From Mayamaea pseudoterrestris (lineage: Eukaryota > Bacillariophyta > Bacillariophyceae > Sellaphorales > Sellaphoraceae): a stretch of 64,000 nt of DNA. The stretch covers positions 744,001 through 808,000 of the forward strand of contig BROI01000011.1 of assembly GCA_027923505.1 (NCBI GenBank), in the 5' to 3' direction. The translations under genes and the position numbers were made by a program. Below the pieces are notes generated by a model that did no database searches, was not told where the DNA came from, and saw only the letters and a program-made list of their open reading frames with translations. This document shows, in pieces, positions 21,276 to 31,271 of the stretch; the first letter of the stretch is position 1; every line of letters begins with the position of its first letter.

Positions 21276-22816
21276 CTACAAGTCATCTCCATCGGCAGTA
21301 AGAAAATGATTCTTGACATTTTGGCGTTTCTTGCGGTTGGCTTTAAGATCCAAGTCAGCAGCCTTGGCAGTATCGCTCGTCTTGGATAGCATTAAGCGCT
21401 TTTCGAGTTGCGACAAGGACCCACTTTCCATGAGTAGCTGACCGTTTGCCCCGAAAATCAGATGCAGCGTTTCATTAGTTAAAATTTGGATTTGAAAGCC
21501 GCCCTGGAGGCAGTGGCGAACAAAATTGAGCTGTATAATTTCCTTCCAATTATTCATCGATAGACGACCGCCTCGAAAAGCCACCACTTCTTCAGGCGCT
21601 TCGTCCTCCACAATCGTTTGCATAAAGTCCCTAAAAGTTGAACGTTGTTCTTTCTTAGCCTTACGGCTCAGATGATGGCCAGATTCAACCGATAGCTCGG
21701 CAATTCGCTGCTTGACCTCGTCCATGATGACTTCCCACTGCGACCCATCCCATGATCCGCGTCGAAACCGTCTTACAATGTAATGAAAGTTGTAAGTTAG
21801 CAAGTGTGCGCATATACAACGCGATAAAATGCAAGCAACCAATGCACTCACCTTGCTGTCGTATTTTCGCATTCCTCGGATCCGGCGCCAAGGTTTAGCC
21901 TCGCTTCGTGTATCAGCGAAAAGCATTCCCCTGCAGCTGACCTCAGATCAATCGAAGTATCATCCAAACAGTCACGAAGCAAATCCAATATCGCCAAACC
22001 GCGTCCCATTTGCGCATCATCTTGGCCAGCAAGGTGGTAGTCCAAGACAGTAGTAGCCAGTAGCGCCCAGCAATCCAGAGCCGTCGCTCTTAAAGTTGCT
22101 TGTACTTTTTCGTTCCGATATTCCTTGGCAGCGACAAGCTCGCAAAGATCCATCAGACCTTCCGTCGTGGCGGAATCCGACGAGCAAATAAAATCCGACA
22201 TGGTGAGTGCCCGTAGCGCAGCAATACGCACTGGGACGGCACGCTGCGTCGCCATGACAACGCTTCGTAGCTGGCGGTCTAATTTCTCGCACCACTCATC
22301 ATTGTTCGTACCCAAAACTACCGAGGCAACCTCCAAGGTTCGGCAGGCAGCGTACTGTTCCTGCGGACTGCCAACTCGAATACCATGAAACGCAGCGTCT
22401 TTAATACTTTCCGACCATTGGTACACAAGCTCGGCAGCCGCCGGGCCAGTTGCATACTGCGAAAGCGCCTTGAATAGTCGCTTCAAGGTCGCCTCACGCT
22501 TGACAGTGCGCTTCTCCGAAGCAAACTCCTCGCACAATGATAGCGTCTCCTTTAACTTGACGTAGCGTGCTTCTGCGGCAGCCATGGCATGATCCGCGTG
22601 ATCTCTTCCGCCGCCTTCGAGCAAAAAGTCGTCTTCTGGCGTATGGTCCGTCTGTGCAGAACCCCAGTCGCTTCCGAAATTCGTCTCAACGCCAATGGTA
22701 AAGTCGTCGTCCAGAAACTGCTGATTCTGCTGATCGAAATCACCGTCATCGCCATCGTCATCCTCCATGGACTGGCCCTTCTTGCGGCGCTGTGATCTAG
22801 GCGCTTTACGAGCCAT
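21276..22816 (-). CDS. IFRD-family protein (copy 1)
   Basis: Member of the interferon-related developmental regulator family (IFRD1/2-like), HEAT/armadillo-type proteins implicated in transcription co-regulation and, for animal IFRDs, ribosome binding. Two exons on the minus strand, 22816-21852 and 21771-21276, joined through an 80-base GT-AG intron (NTTA-R-RFRRG), 486 aa. The N-terminus is basic then strongly acidic (MEDDDGDDGDFD). The middle is helical repeats (LKRLFKALSQYATGPAAAEL, AARTLEV-like blocks, ALRALTMSDFIC). The IFRD C-terminal domain is clear: LSRKAKKEQRSTFRDFMQTI, GGRLSMNNWKEIIQLNFVRH and LQGGFQIQILTNETLHLIFG. Identical copy at 31272-32812. Confidence 0.88.
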
Positions 22817-23182
22817 GCTTTGCGAGTACTTGCAGTTTGAAGCAAGGATGTGGAATGAAGATCTTGATGGAGATGTCTGCTTGTGCTGATGCCGCAGCGA
22901 ATGCTTGTGGAGGAGCGAGTGCCGGATGAAAGCTGAACGACATCATGACGTTTCTCTAATTGTCGCAATTCACCGGAATGCGAAGAAATCGCAAGCCTAT
23001 CATTGTGGCGTCGTATAACTGCGGCAAAGTATAGTCAAAGTTATTCCGTATAATCTAAAGTATAGCAGTTAAAGATATGTATTCCAGTTGCGATCATGGA
23101 GGCAAACATTTGCCCCAGGCTTTCACGCGACCACAACTATCGACTGCGTGCATGGAGCAAGGCAGTGTGTTTCAAAACGAAC
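22817..23182. other. Intergenic, no gene seen (copy 1)
   Basis: This is the 5' flank of the IFRD gene and the 3' flank of the hypothetical gene on the same strand. The short open frames here show no coding character. The sequence recurs at 32813-33178. Confidence 0.5.
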
Positions 23183-23923
23183 TCATATAGTACGTTTCTT
23201 TGCAGTTCGAACAATAATATTCTCCTCTTGCGCCCATTCGAGTCCGCATTCGCCAGTGAGATACTCGCGCTTCTTGTTCAGATTGTGTTGTTGCAGCGGA
23301 GGAGGAACCCATTCATGAGCATCCGACCACGCACGCAAGAGACTATACGGATCTTGTATACCGTCTAGGGCCGGCTGCCCACTGACAATAGGTACCACTT
23401 GAATTTCGCTCTCTGATGATGCTTGTTTCTGCAGGTGACTAACTGCCAATGACGATGAGTCGACCCGAGCAAGGACGACGCAGCCTTCCCGATGCTCAGA
23501 CCCTCGCCGAGAGTTCGGGTTGCCGGTTCCACCAATGACTTGATAATTTATTATGCAATATGCTTGAAGGTCTGCTAATGCATGAGCCTGTGTAGAAGCG
23601 TTTGAAAATGATTGGCCAGTAGGCAGTTGCTTGATCACCAAAGCATTCACGCGTCGCACCCAAAAGAGCTTTCCACGCGTCGAAAATGCATACTCGACTT
23701 CTTCCCCATTGCTCTTTAGAGGTATGGTTCGCACTGGCTCCTGACGAGCATAGGCATGGGCCGACTGACTGGCAACGTTATCAGCTAACGCTCGATTGGC
23801 GAAGAGCAAAGGCAAGTCCTTTGATGCTTCAAATCGTGGACCATCAAACCAACTCTTTCCAACAATGAAAAGTGATACTGTTCTCGTTGTGGCTGCAGCA
23901 GAGTGGGCAGTGGGTAAGTTCAT
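23183..23923 (-). CDS. Hypothetical protein (copy 1)
   Basis: A 246-aa frame from ATG 23923. I do not recognise a family. Visible features are an N-terminus rich in Ala/Thr/Ser (MNLPTAHSAAATTRTVSLFI) that could be a mitochondrial presequence, a block GKLFWVRRVNALVIKQLPTG, a block LADLQAYCIINYQVIGGTG and a C-terminal basic end. Base composition resembles the flanking genes. An overlapping minus-strand frame at 23844-24158 has a hydrophobic segment, but no splice joined it convincingly to this frame. The gene stands head to head with the repeat-protein gene. Identical copy at 33179-33919. Confidence 0.55.
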   Translation of the reverse strand: MNLPTAHSAAATTRTVSLFIVGKSWFDGPRFEASKDLPLLFANRALADNVASQSAHAYARQEPVRTIPLKSNGEEVEYAFSTRGKLFWVRRVNALVIKQLPTGQSFSNASTQAHALADLQAYCIINYQVIGGTGNPNSRRGSEHREGCVVLARVDSSSLAVSHLQKQASSESEIQVVPIVSGQPALDGIQDPYSLLRAWSDAHEWVPPPLQQHNLNKKREYLTGECGLEWAQEENIIVRTAKKRTI

Positions 23924-24887
23924 GGCGCATGAATGAGTGGACGTACTCGTCGGGTCTCGTTAGCGCAAAAGGGACGACGAATGCGGCGAAAACATGGATC
24001 GTCACACATAATATCGTACCGGTACTCGTAGTCGCACCTTCATTCACATTATTTACTTCGCATCGCCTCCCGCAGCGCGTGTTCTTCGTCGTTTCCAGAT
24101 CCATATCCTTCCTGTTAAGAAAATCACTACTCAATCGTATTAAGCTGCTCAACATCATGTCAATTTGCGATAGAAAGCAACATTTAAGAGTAATACTGGA
24201 ACGTGTAAGGTATAAGCCTTATAAAGTCTGAAGTGTTTCTAAGTTGGTGATGTGCGTGCCCACGGAGCGCGCAAAAGCCCACAACCTAATTGCCCATCTA
24301 CCTTGTTTTTCTTTTAAAGCAACATGCATAGTATGGCGTTTTATTTATTCGCGAGAAATGTTACAATGACCTAAATATGACCAGCTTTCTGTAATGACCC
24401 CATGGACTAACTGGTGTCAACAACTTATCTAAGATGATATAATTGAAGCTCGTAAGGTAGGCGTGTGCCTTTCGCGGTGTTGATAATGAAGCGTTGGGCA
24501 AGTTTACCATAGTGATATGCACTTGGACAAAAAAATCATCTTGTGCAAGATGAGGCCATGGACAACCGCTGCTGTATTCTTTTCAGACTTTTCACTGCGG
24601 TTGTTCAATTGCGCATGACAGGCGTTGCTCACAGAGTACTAAGTACACACAGTCAGATAGGCCCGGCAGGCGTGATGAACAGAAGGGAAAAGAACGCACG
24701 ACTTCCAATTTTTCAAAATTATTGCCCCAGGACTAGTTTTCGTCCAGTGAGTGCCTCCAGGAGCAGGAACGGACAAACGCATTCCTATGTAGGAGTGTCA
24801 ATCGCCACCAACGAGTCATTATGCGCAACCTGATGACCCTCTCCATCCCGTCGCTCATTCATCTTGTCGAACACACGCACCACGACC
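23924..24887. other. Divergent promoter region, no gene confirmed (copy 1)
   Basis: The region separates the hypothetical gene (minus) from the repeat-protein gene (plus). It is AT-richer than its neighbours. Short plus- and minus-strand frames (for example 24543-24833) carry no family signature. The sequence recurs at 33920-34883. Confidence 0.45.
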
Positions 24888-27800
24888 ATGAAGTCGAGCT
24901 ACATGCTCATCACCACGCTCATCTGCGTGGCCAATGCCTCAATAGATCCTTATTGGAGTTCATACACCCATCACAAAAGAGTTTTGCTTTTGGACCAGAA
25001 GATGGCGACGGCTGGAGCACGAGATCCCCCATCTAAGATGCGTAGTCGAGTCCAACTTTCAACGACATGCCCACGGCTATTGACGACTATGTTTCCACAG
25101 AGTGGCTTCTTGGAAAATGACGATGACAGTGTTTTAGAGCAACAAATCGCCACCCATGATGGGCAGACTGACAGAGATCCATCGGGTGGCAGTCGATGGG
25201 TGTCCGTGTGCTATGATACGACAACCAGTACGACACTTTTGAACGAGCCGCGGCGGAGTCAGTGTCACAGCAATCTGCTCTTCCGCTCATGTAGGCGCGG
25301 CGTCTGTCGGTTTCGACCAGCCTATCTTGTGAATAACTCACACCGCGACATCCAAAGTCTTGTAACATACGCAGCAAACAAAAAAGGTGATGATGAAATA
25401 CCTAATTATCGACACGTAAACCAAAAAGACAAGGGAACTGAAAATTTGAGCTCAGTTGAGGAAGGTGTGAGGAAGAGGGTGGACCTAAGAAGTTCAAAAG
25501 CTGGATATTGCTTCACTGTAAAAACATCAACAACCTCAATGTTATCTCTATATCCTGCAATTGAACCGCACACAAAAACACGTACTGTCAAGCGAAGATT
25601 ACAAGCGACAGAACCAAGTGCATTGCCAAGCAACCAGCCTTCCCTAGCACCGAGACCAAGCTCTATGCCAAGCAAGGTTCCAAGCGCTCAACCAGTGGAT
25701 GCTCCCAGTGCCTTGCCGAGCAAGGTTCCAAGCGCTCAACCAGTGATTGCTCCCAGTGCCTTGCCGAGCAAGGTTCCAAGCGCTCAACCAGTGGAAGCTC
25801 CCAGTGCCTTGCCGAGCAAGGTGCCAAGCACCCAACCTGCTGTGAATGCTCCCAGTGCCTTGCCGAGCAAGGTTCCAAGCGCTCAACCAGTGGATGCTCC
25901 CAGTGCCTTGCCGAGCAAGGTTCCAAGCGCTCAACCAGTGGATGCTCCCAGTGCCTTGCCGAGCAAGGTTCCAAGCGCTCAACCAGTGGATGCTCCCAGT
26001 GCCTTGCCGAGCAAGGTACCAAGCGCTCAACCAGTGGAAGCTCCCAGTGCCTTGCCGAGCAAGGTTCCAAGCGCTCAACCAGTGGATGCTCCCAGTGCCT
26101 TGCCGAGCAAGGTTCCAAGCGCTCAACCAGTGGATGCTCCCAGTGCCTTGCCGAGCAAGGTTCCAAGCGCTCAACCAGTGGATGCTCCCAGTGCCTTGCC
26201 GAGCAAGGTTCCAAGCGCTCAACCAGTGGATGCTCCCAGTGCCTTGCCGAGCAAGGTTCCAAGCGCTCAACCAGTGGATGCTCCCAGTGCCTTGCCAAGC
26301 AAGGTTCCAAGCGCTCAACCAGTGGATGCTCCCAGTGCCTTGCCGAGCAAGGTTCCAAGCGCTCAACCAGTGGATGCTCCCAGCGCCTTGCCGAGCAAGG
26401 TTCCAAGCGCTCAACCAGTGGATGCTCCCAGTGCCTTGCCGAGCAAGGTTCCAAGCGCTCAACCAGTGGATGCTCCCAGTGCCTTGCCGAGCAAGGTTCC
26501 AAGCGCTCAACCAGTGGATGCTCCCAGTGCCTTGCCGAGCAAGGTTCCAAGCGCTCAACCAGTGGATGCTCCCAGTGCCTTGCCGAGCAAGGTTCCAAGC
26601 GCTCAACCAGTGGATGCTCCCAGTGCCTTGCCGAGCAAGGTTCCAAGCGCTCAACCAGTGGATGCTCCCAGTGCCTTGCCGAGCAAGGTTCCAAGCGCTC
26701 AACCAGTGGATGCTCCCAGTGCCTTGCCGAGCAAGGTTCCAAGCGCTCAACCAGTGGATGCTCCCAGTGCCTTGCCGAGCAAGGTTCCAAGCGCTCAACC
26801 AGTGGATGCTCCCAGTGCCTTGCCGAGCAAGGTTCCAAGCGCTCAACCAGTGGATGCTCCCAGTGCCTTGCCGAGCAAGGTTCCAAGTGCTCAACCAGTG
26901 GATGCTCCCAGTGCCTTGCCGAGCAAGGTTCCAAGCGCTCAACCAGTGAATGCTCCCAGTGCCTTGCCGAGCAAGGTTCCAAGCGCTCAACCAGTGGATG
27001 CTCCCAGTGCCTTGCCGAGCAAGGTTCCAAGCGCTCAACCAGTGGATGCTCCCAGTGCCTTGCCGAGCAAGGTTCCAAGCGCTCAACCAGCTGTGAATGC
27101 TCCCAGTGCCTTGCCGAGCAAGGTTCCAAGCGCTCAACCAGCTGTGAATGCTCCCAGTGCCTTGCCGAGCAAGGTTCCAAGCGCTCAACCAGTGAATGCT
27201 CCCAGTGCCTTGCCGAGCAAGGTTCCAAGCGCTCAACCAGCTGTGAATGCTCCCAGTGCCTTGCCGAGCAAGGTTCCAAGCGCTCAACCAGTGAATGCTC
27301 CCAGTGCCTTGCCGAGCAAGGTGCCAAGCGCTCAACCAGTGAATGCTCCCAGTGCCTTGCCGAGCAAGGTGCCAAGCGCTCAACCAGTGAATGCTCCCAG
27401 TGCCTTGCCGAGCAAGGTGCCAAGCGCTCAACCAGTGGATGCTCCCAGTGCCTTGCCGAGCAAGGTTCCAAGCGCTCAACCAGTGAATGCTCCCAGTGCC
27501 TTGCCGAGCAAGGTGCCAAGCGCTCAACCAGTGAATGCTCCCAGTGCCTTGCCGAGCAAGGTGCCAAGTGCCCAACCAGCTGTGAATGCTCCCAGTGCCT
27601 TGCCGAGCAAGGTTCCAAGCGCTCAACCAGTGGATGCTCCCAGTGCCTTGCCGAGCAAGGTTCCAAGCGCTCAACCAGTGAATGCTCCCAGTGCCTTGCC
27701 GAGCAAGGTGCCAAGCGCCCAACCAGCTGTGAATGCTCCCAGTGCCTTGCCGAGCAAGGTGCCAAGCGCTCAACCAGCTGTGAATGCTCCCAGTGCCTTG

Positions 27801-28277
27801 CCGAGCAAGGTTCCAAGCGCTCAACCAGTGGATGCTCCCAGTGCCTTGCCGAGCAAGGTGCCAAGCGCCCAACCAGCTGTGAATGCTCCCAGTGCCTTGC
27901 CGAGCAAGGTGCCAAGCGCCCAACCAGCTGTGAATGCTCCCAGTGCCTTGCCGAGCAAGGTGCCAAGCGCTCAACCAGCTGTGAATGCTCCCAGTGCCTT
28001 GCCGAGCAAGGTTCCAAGCGCTCAACCAGCTGTGAATGCTCCCAGTGCCTTGCCGAGCAAGGTGCCAAGCGCTCAACCAGCTGTGAATGCTCCCAGTGCC
28101 TTGCCGAGCAAGGTGCCAAGCGCTCAACCAGTGAATGCTCCCAGTGCCTTGCCGAGCAAGGTGCCAAGCGCTCAACCAGCTGTGAATGCTCCCAGTGCCT
28201 TGCCGAGCAAGGTGCCAAGCGCTCAACCAGGAAGCGAAGGACAGCGCAGAAGATGTTTGCGGACCCGCCAACAATAA
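24888..28277 (+). CDS. Surface repeat protein, truncated chimeric copy
   Basis: First copy of the 5' part of the giant repeat-protein gene. ATG 24888 gives a signal peptide (MKSSYMLITTLICVANAS). About 240 residues of mixed sequence follow, then about 53 units of APSALPSKVPSAQPVD or its AVN variant. At 28229/28230 the array is cut by the duplication breakpoint and joined to the GH16-like gene in a different frame, so the protein would end with 16 unrelated residues (the last are RRRCLRTRQQ) and lack the TM anchor. If transcribed it would encode a soluble secreted repeat protein. It may be non-functional or an assembly product. The intact relative is at 34884-43500. Confidence 0.6.
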   Translation: MKSSYMLITTLICVANASIDPYWSSYTHHKRVLLLDQKMATAGARDPPSKMRSRVQLSTTCPRLLTTMFPQSGFLENDDDSVLEQQIATHDGQTDRDPSGGSRWVSVCYDTTTSTTLLNEPRRSQCHSNLLFRSCRRGVCRFRPAYLVNNSHRDIQSLVTYAANKKGDDEIPNYRHVNQKDKGTENLSSVEEGVRKRVDLRSSKAGYCFTVKTSTTSMLSLYPAIEPHTKTRTVKRRLQATEPSALPSNQPSLAPRPSSMPSKVPSAQPVDAPSALPSKVPSAQPVIAPSALPSKVPSAQPVEAPSALPSKVPSTQPAVNAPSALPSKVPSAQPVDAPSALPSKVPSAQPVDAPSALPSKVPSAQPVDAPSALPSKVPSAQPVEAPSALPSKVPSAQPVDAPSALPSKVPSAQPVDAPSALPSKVPSAQPVDAPSALPSKVPSAQPVDAPSALPSKVPSAQPVDAPSALPSKVPSAQPVDAPSALPSKVPSAQPVDAPSALPSKVPSAQPVDAPSALPSKVPSAQPVDAPSALPSKVPSAQPVDAPSALPSKVPSAQPVDAPSALPSKVPSAQPVDAPSALPSKVPSAQPVDAPSALPSKVPSAQPVDAPSALPSKVPSAQPVDAPSALPSKVPSAQPVDAPSALPSKVPSAQPVDAPSALPSKVPSAQPVDAPSALPSKVPSAQPVNAPSALPSKVPSAQPVDAPSALPSKVPSAQPVDAPSALPSKVPSAQPAVNAPSALPSKVPSAQPAVNAPSALPSKVPSAQPVNAPSALPSKVPSAQPAVNAPSALPSKVPSAQPVNAPSALPSKVPSAQPVNAPSALPSKVPSAQPVNAPSALPSKVPSAQPVDAPSALPSKVPSAQPVNAPSALPSKVPSAQPVNAPSALPSKVPSAQPAVNAPSALPSKVPSAQPVDAPSALPSKVPSAQPVNAPSALPSKVPSAQPAVNAPSALPSKVPSAQPAVNAPSALPSKVPSAQPVDAPSALPSKVPSAQPAVNAPSALPSKVPSAQPAVNAPSALPSKVPSAQPAVNAPSALPSKVPSAQPAVNAPSALPSKVPSAQPAVNAPSALPSKVPSAQPVNAPSALPSKVPSAQPAVNAPSALPSKVPSAQPGSEGQRRRCLRTRQQ
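25664..28229 (+). repeat. Coding minisatellite, 48/51-bp units (copy 1)
   Basis: About 53 head-to-tail units. The 48-bp type encodes APSALPSKVPSAQPVD (last residue D, N, E or I). The 51-bp type encodes the same with QPAVN at the join. The 48-bp D type fills the 5' side; N and AVN types appear towards the 3' side. Nearly all variation is third-base (gtt/gtg, gct/gcc) or at the V-D/V-N position. Confidence 0.95.
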
Positions 28278-29019
28278 TTTTGAGGATGTTCTTGTCTCGG
28301 TTAACGACGAGCGCAATGAGTTGAGCTTGACCTATCAATACGCAAACGGACTGTGGTATGGAAGTGAAGTACGCATTCTTCAAGAATCTGGGCCATACTC
28401 TTACGGAACGTTTACATACAGCGTCAAGTCGATCAACGTCATTGAAAATGGAACCGTCGTAAGCAATGTCCTGCCAGTCGGCCTCGTCGTCGGCATGTTC
28501 ACATGGGATTCAACGTACAGTGGAAGTGATCCCGAGATTTACGAAGTCGACATTGAGATTGGTCAGTTTGGAAATTCATCCAACGCAGATGCCCAATTCC
28601 TTCTCCAACCGCCTGAACAGCCTCACTATTACCGATTCTGGACGGGGTCGGAAGGTGTCTGCGAGCAATCACCCCAGACATACGAGTTTACTTGGTTGCC
28701 CACATCGGTGGCTTGGTATTCCAGTGCTGGCGGAGGCCAGAATCATCTTTACACAACACAAGAAGCTATATCAACGAGTCAGACGGATCGTGTGCAGTGC
28801 ATGCCATCATCTATTGAAGCTCGTGCCAGCTTGTGGAGCATTAGGGGCGCAGAAGTCGCACCTGATGGCATGAAGGAGAACCAGCAAGTTCAGGTTGTCT
28901 TTGACAAATTTACATTTACGCCTCTTGGTGTAACCGGAGTCGCAGATGGGGAAGCATGCTCGAAGAATTGCCAGTGTTTGAGTGGCTATTGTCAAAGTGG
29001 GGTCTGCGCAAGTCAGTGA
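28230..29019 (+). pseudogene. 5'-truncated GH16-like gene copy
   Basis: Duplicate of codons 651-912 of the secreted GH16-like gene. It lacks the signal peptide, Cys modules, GRSEP repeats and promoter. The EVDIE motif and the terminal Cys knot are kept unchanged. It is joined to the minisatellite in the alternative frame that reads LPVPCRARCQALNQ, so it is not in frame with the repeat-protein signal peptide. An internal ATG is possible but would not give secretion. Confidence 0.8.
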
Positions 29020-29189
29020 AACTAAAAGTATCAAGTGGCTATGATACTAAATGAACGTTTGTGTTACTGTAGGCATAATCGTAAAGAAATGTTTTTTTCG
29101 TTCTACTCTTAAGAAATTTGCTGAGAAAGCCAAAAGCGCGGGACGAAACTGTCAACTTTAGGTTGCAGGTGCAAGTATTTGGCCGAAGA

Positions 29190-30009
29190 TCACCCCTTTA
29201 ACCAGCCCTTTCCTTTGGGTTTCATTGGTTGTATACCTTGAAGCTCGTTTCCTGCCAGTATCATCTGATCCGCTGCGAAAACCATTCGCTGACTAGAAAG
29301 TTCGGCATTTGCGTTTGCTGAATCAATCTTCTTGATAACAGTCGAAAGTAGCGTAAGATTCTTGCCGCCGACTGCAAGGTTTGCTCCCACAGTTGCTAAT
29401 GGATCCTTTTGCATAATACATGCACCTGCCGCTTCGAGTGCGGTGCTTGTTGATTGCACGGGATCAATTGATAGTTCTGTATCAATGAGCCGAGCAACAA
29501 TGCAGCGTTAAGGTCAGATGTTACACAAAACATTCGTCAACCAAGGATACAGCAGACTGACAAACCTATAACATTTGCCAGCAAATCCATGTCATCTTCC
29601 TTTGCTTCTTGTACAGCAGCTTTAAGTTTCGAGCATGCTTCGTCGAGACATGTGGCGGCTTCTCGAAGTTCATCCGTAACAAGCTCGCTTCCAGTTTTGA
29701 ATCGACAGGAGGCAGCTGCTTGCGCAATCGAGTCTCCTGCGTTTCGTATCTGAGCGCCTGCTGCTGATAGTCCACCTAAAAACGAATATTTAGAAAGCAT
29801 GAGCTCGATTCAACTCGATAGTCATCTTTGTCATCCTTATTATCTTGCTTGCCTCCATACAAATTTAAATCCTGCGTGAGGTCAATCAAAAGTTCTCCGG
29901 CCCGGGCGAGCGCCTTGCCAGAATCCATCAATGGAACCGCTGCTGGCTTGAGTGAAAAACTACATATTCGGGTTATCAGTGGAAGCAACATTATCAAGCG
30001 TCGAAACAT
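29190..30009 (-). CDS. Ala-rich helical secretory/plastid protein (copy 2)
   Basis: Exact duplicate of the gene at 19194-20013, shifted by 9,996 bases. Exons are 30009-29853, 29775-29566 and 29476-29190, including the GC-AG first intron. 217 aa, function unknown. The upstream region is inside the duplication too, so this copy could be expressed like the first. Confidence 0.68.
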
Positions 30010-30237
30010 TCTTCCGTACTATATGGTGTTGACGATGAGCGGATGCTGGGGTTTTCCATAGTGGAACGCTGTGCGGGTGATGATCAATGCGACTGTCAGA
30101 TCATTCGCAGCGGTTCTCATCCAGAACCGATGCGTCATCACAAGTCGCGCTTGAAGTTGGCACCATGGCCCAACGCGGATTTTCCATCCGCACAAAATTG
30201 AAAAAAGTAGCACCCGATTCATGCAAACCTTAGAATT

Positions 30238-31137
30238 ATGCTTCACTTAAGAACCTTCACGCCAATGCTACTCCTGCTGGGATGCGAAGCTTTTTCTTTA
30301 CAGCGACATTTTTCTCGCAGACAATCACCATTGGCATTTCCGAGCAGCAGGCTCCTCTCCTCGGCAGCTGCAATCCCCGAAGGCCTAACAAAGTCGGTCC
30401 AAACGCCAGGAAATGGACCGCCAGTATCATTTGGTGATATTTGTACGTTATCATATTCATGCTACGTTGTCGACAATAAGGATGACAGCAAGCTTTTCGC
30501 CAAGGCACGCTCCCAAAAATTCATGATTGGCGACGGAAGCATGATTGAAGCATGGGAAAAGATTGTTCCAACCATGCGGGTCGGTGAACGATCGATTGTT
30601 CGTGTCAACGATCCATCATTGGGGTACGGAAGTGCAGGGGTTCCGCCAGTAGTTCCACCAAACGCAATCTTGGAGCTAGATATAGAGTTGATTACCGCAC
30701 AAGCTGCCACGGCAAACATTGACTTTGATTCCATCGCCATGGCAGAAAAGGTGCCTAAAACTGCGGCAGACATTGAGGCTGCTTTCGCACTGAAAATGGC
30801 AGGCAAGAGCGATGAACCAAAGCTAGAAGGATTTGAACTATTTCTCAAAAAGGCCAAGAACTTTTACTTTTTCGGTTTGTTTGAAGGTGAAACAGGCGAA
30901 CGTCCACCATGGATTCTCCGGCCCAGTATCACCTTTCCGTTAGCGTTTGCCATTGTTGGTGCTGCCTTTTATATATCCTATGCGGGAGGAGCTATTAGCG
31001 AGCGTGGTGCGCAAGTCAAGGACGAGCTGGATGAAATTATTTTGAGTATGACTGGCATTGACGCTCGTGTTCCGACTTCACTGTTGGCAGCGACTGCTAA
31101 TGTTGCAGCAAGCGTGATGGATGTAAGCATTTTATAG
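30238..31137 (+). CDS. Plastid FKBP-type isomerase-like protein (copy 2)
   Basis: Exact duplicate of 20242-21141: signal peptide with a CEA|F junction, FKBP-like fold and one TM near residue 240. Its whole divergent promoter with the Ala-rich gene is also duplicated, so a gene-dosage effect is possible if the duplication is real. Confidence 0.8.
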   Translation: MLHLRTFTPMLLLLGCEAFSLQRHFSRRQSPLAFPSSRLLSSAAAIPEGLTKSVQTPGNGPPVSFGDICTLSYSCYVVDNKDDSKLFAKARSQKFMIGDGSMIEAWEKIVPTMRVGERSIVRVNDPSLGYGSAGVPPVVPPNAILELDIELITAQAATANIDFDSIAMAEKVPKTAADIEAAFALKMAGKSDEPKLEGFELFLKKAKNFYFFGLFEGETGERPPWILRPSITFPLAFAIVGAAFYISYAGGAISERGAQVKDELDEIILSMTGIDARVPTSLLAATANVAASVMDVSIL

Positions 31138-31271
31138 TTACGCTGTACTTGTTGCAATAATCTACGACTCCTTTATACTCGTAAAAAGTAAGGCGCTATG
31201 TTGCAGAGCGATAATTATTTCCTTTAATCTTTTCTCATCGTCAAACCGTATGGTTACACGTAAAATTTGAC

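Larger units (their letters stand above)
18234..28229. repeat. 9,996-bp tandem duplication, copy 1
   Basis: Every position compared in this segment recurs 9,996 bases to the right, and I saw no difference. The left edge is inside codon 650 of the GH16-like gene (bases differ at 18233/28229). The right edge is inside the 48/51-bp coding minisatellite. The unit holds the GH16 3' part, the Ala-rich, FKBP-like, IFRD and hypothetical genes and the 5' part of the repeat-protein gene. Confidence 0.95.

Noticed and set aside
23844-24158. Minus-strand frame with a hydrophobic segment as a first exon of the hypothetical gene
   Set aside because: No donor/acceptor pair joins it in phase with the downstream frame, which has its own ATG.
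25664-28229. Regular short repeats resembling a CRISPR array
   Set aside because: Units abut with no variable spacers, unit length is 48 or 51 bases and the sequence is coding in a eukaryotic gene.
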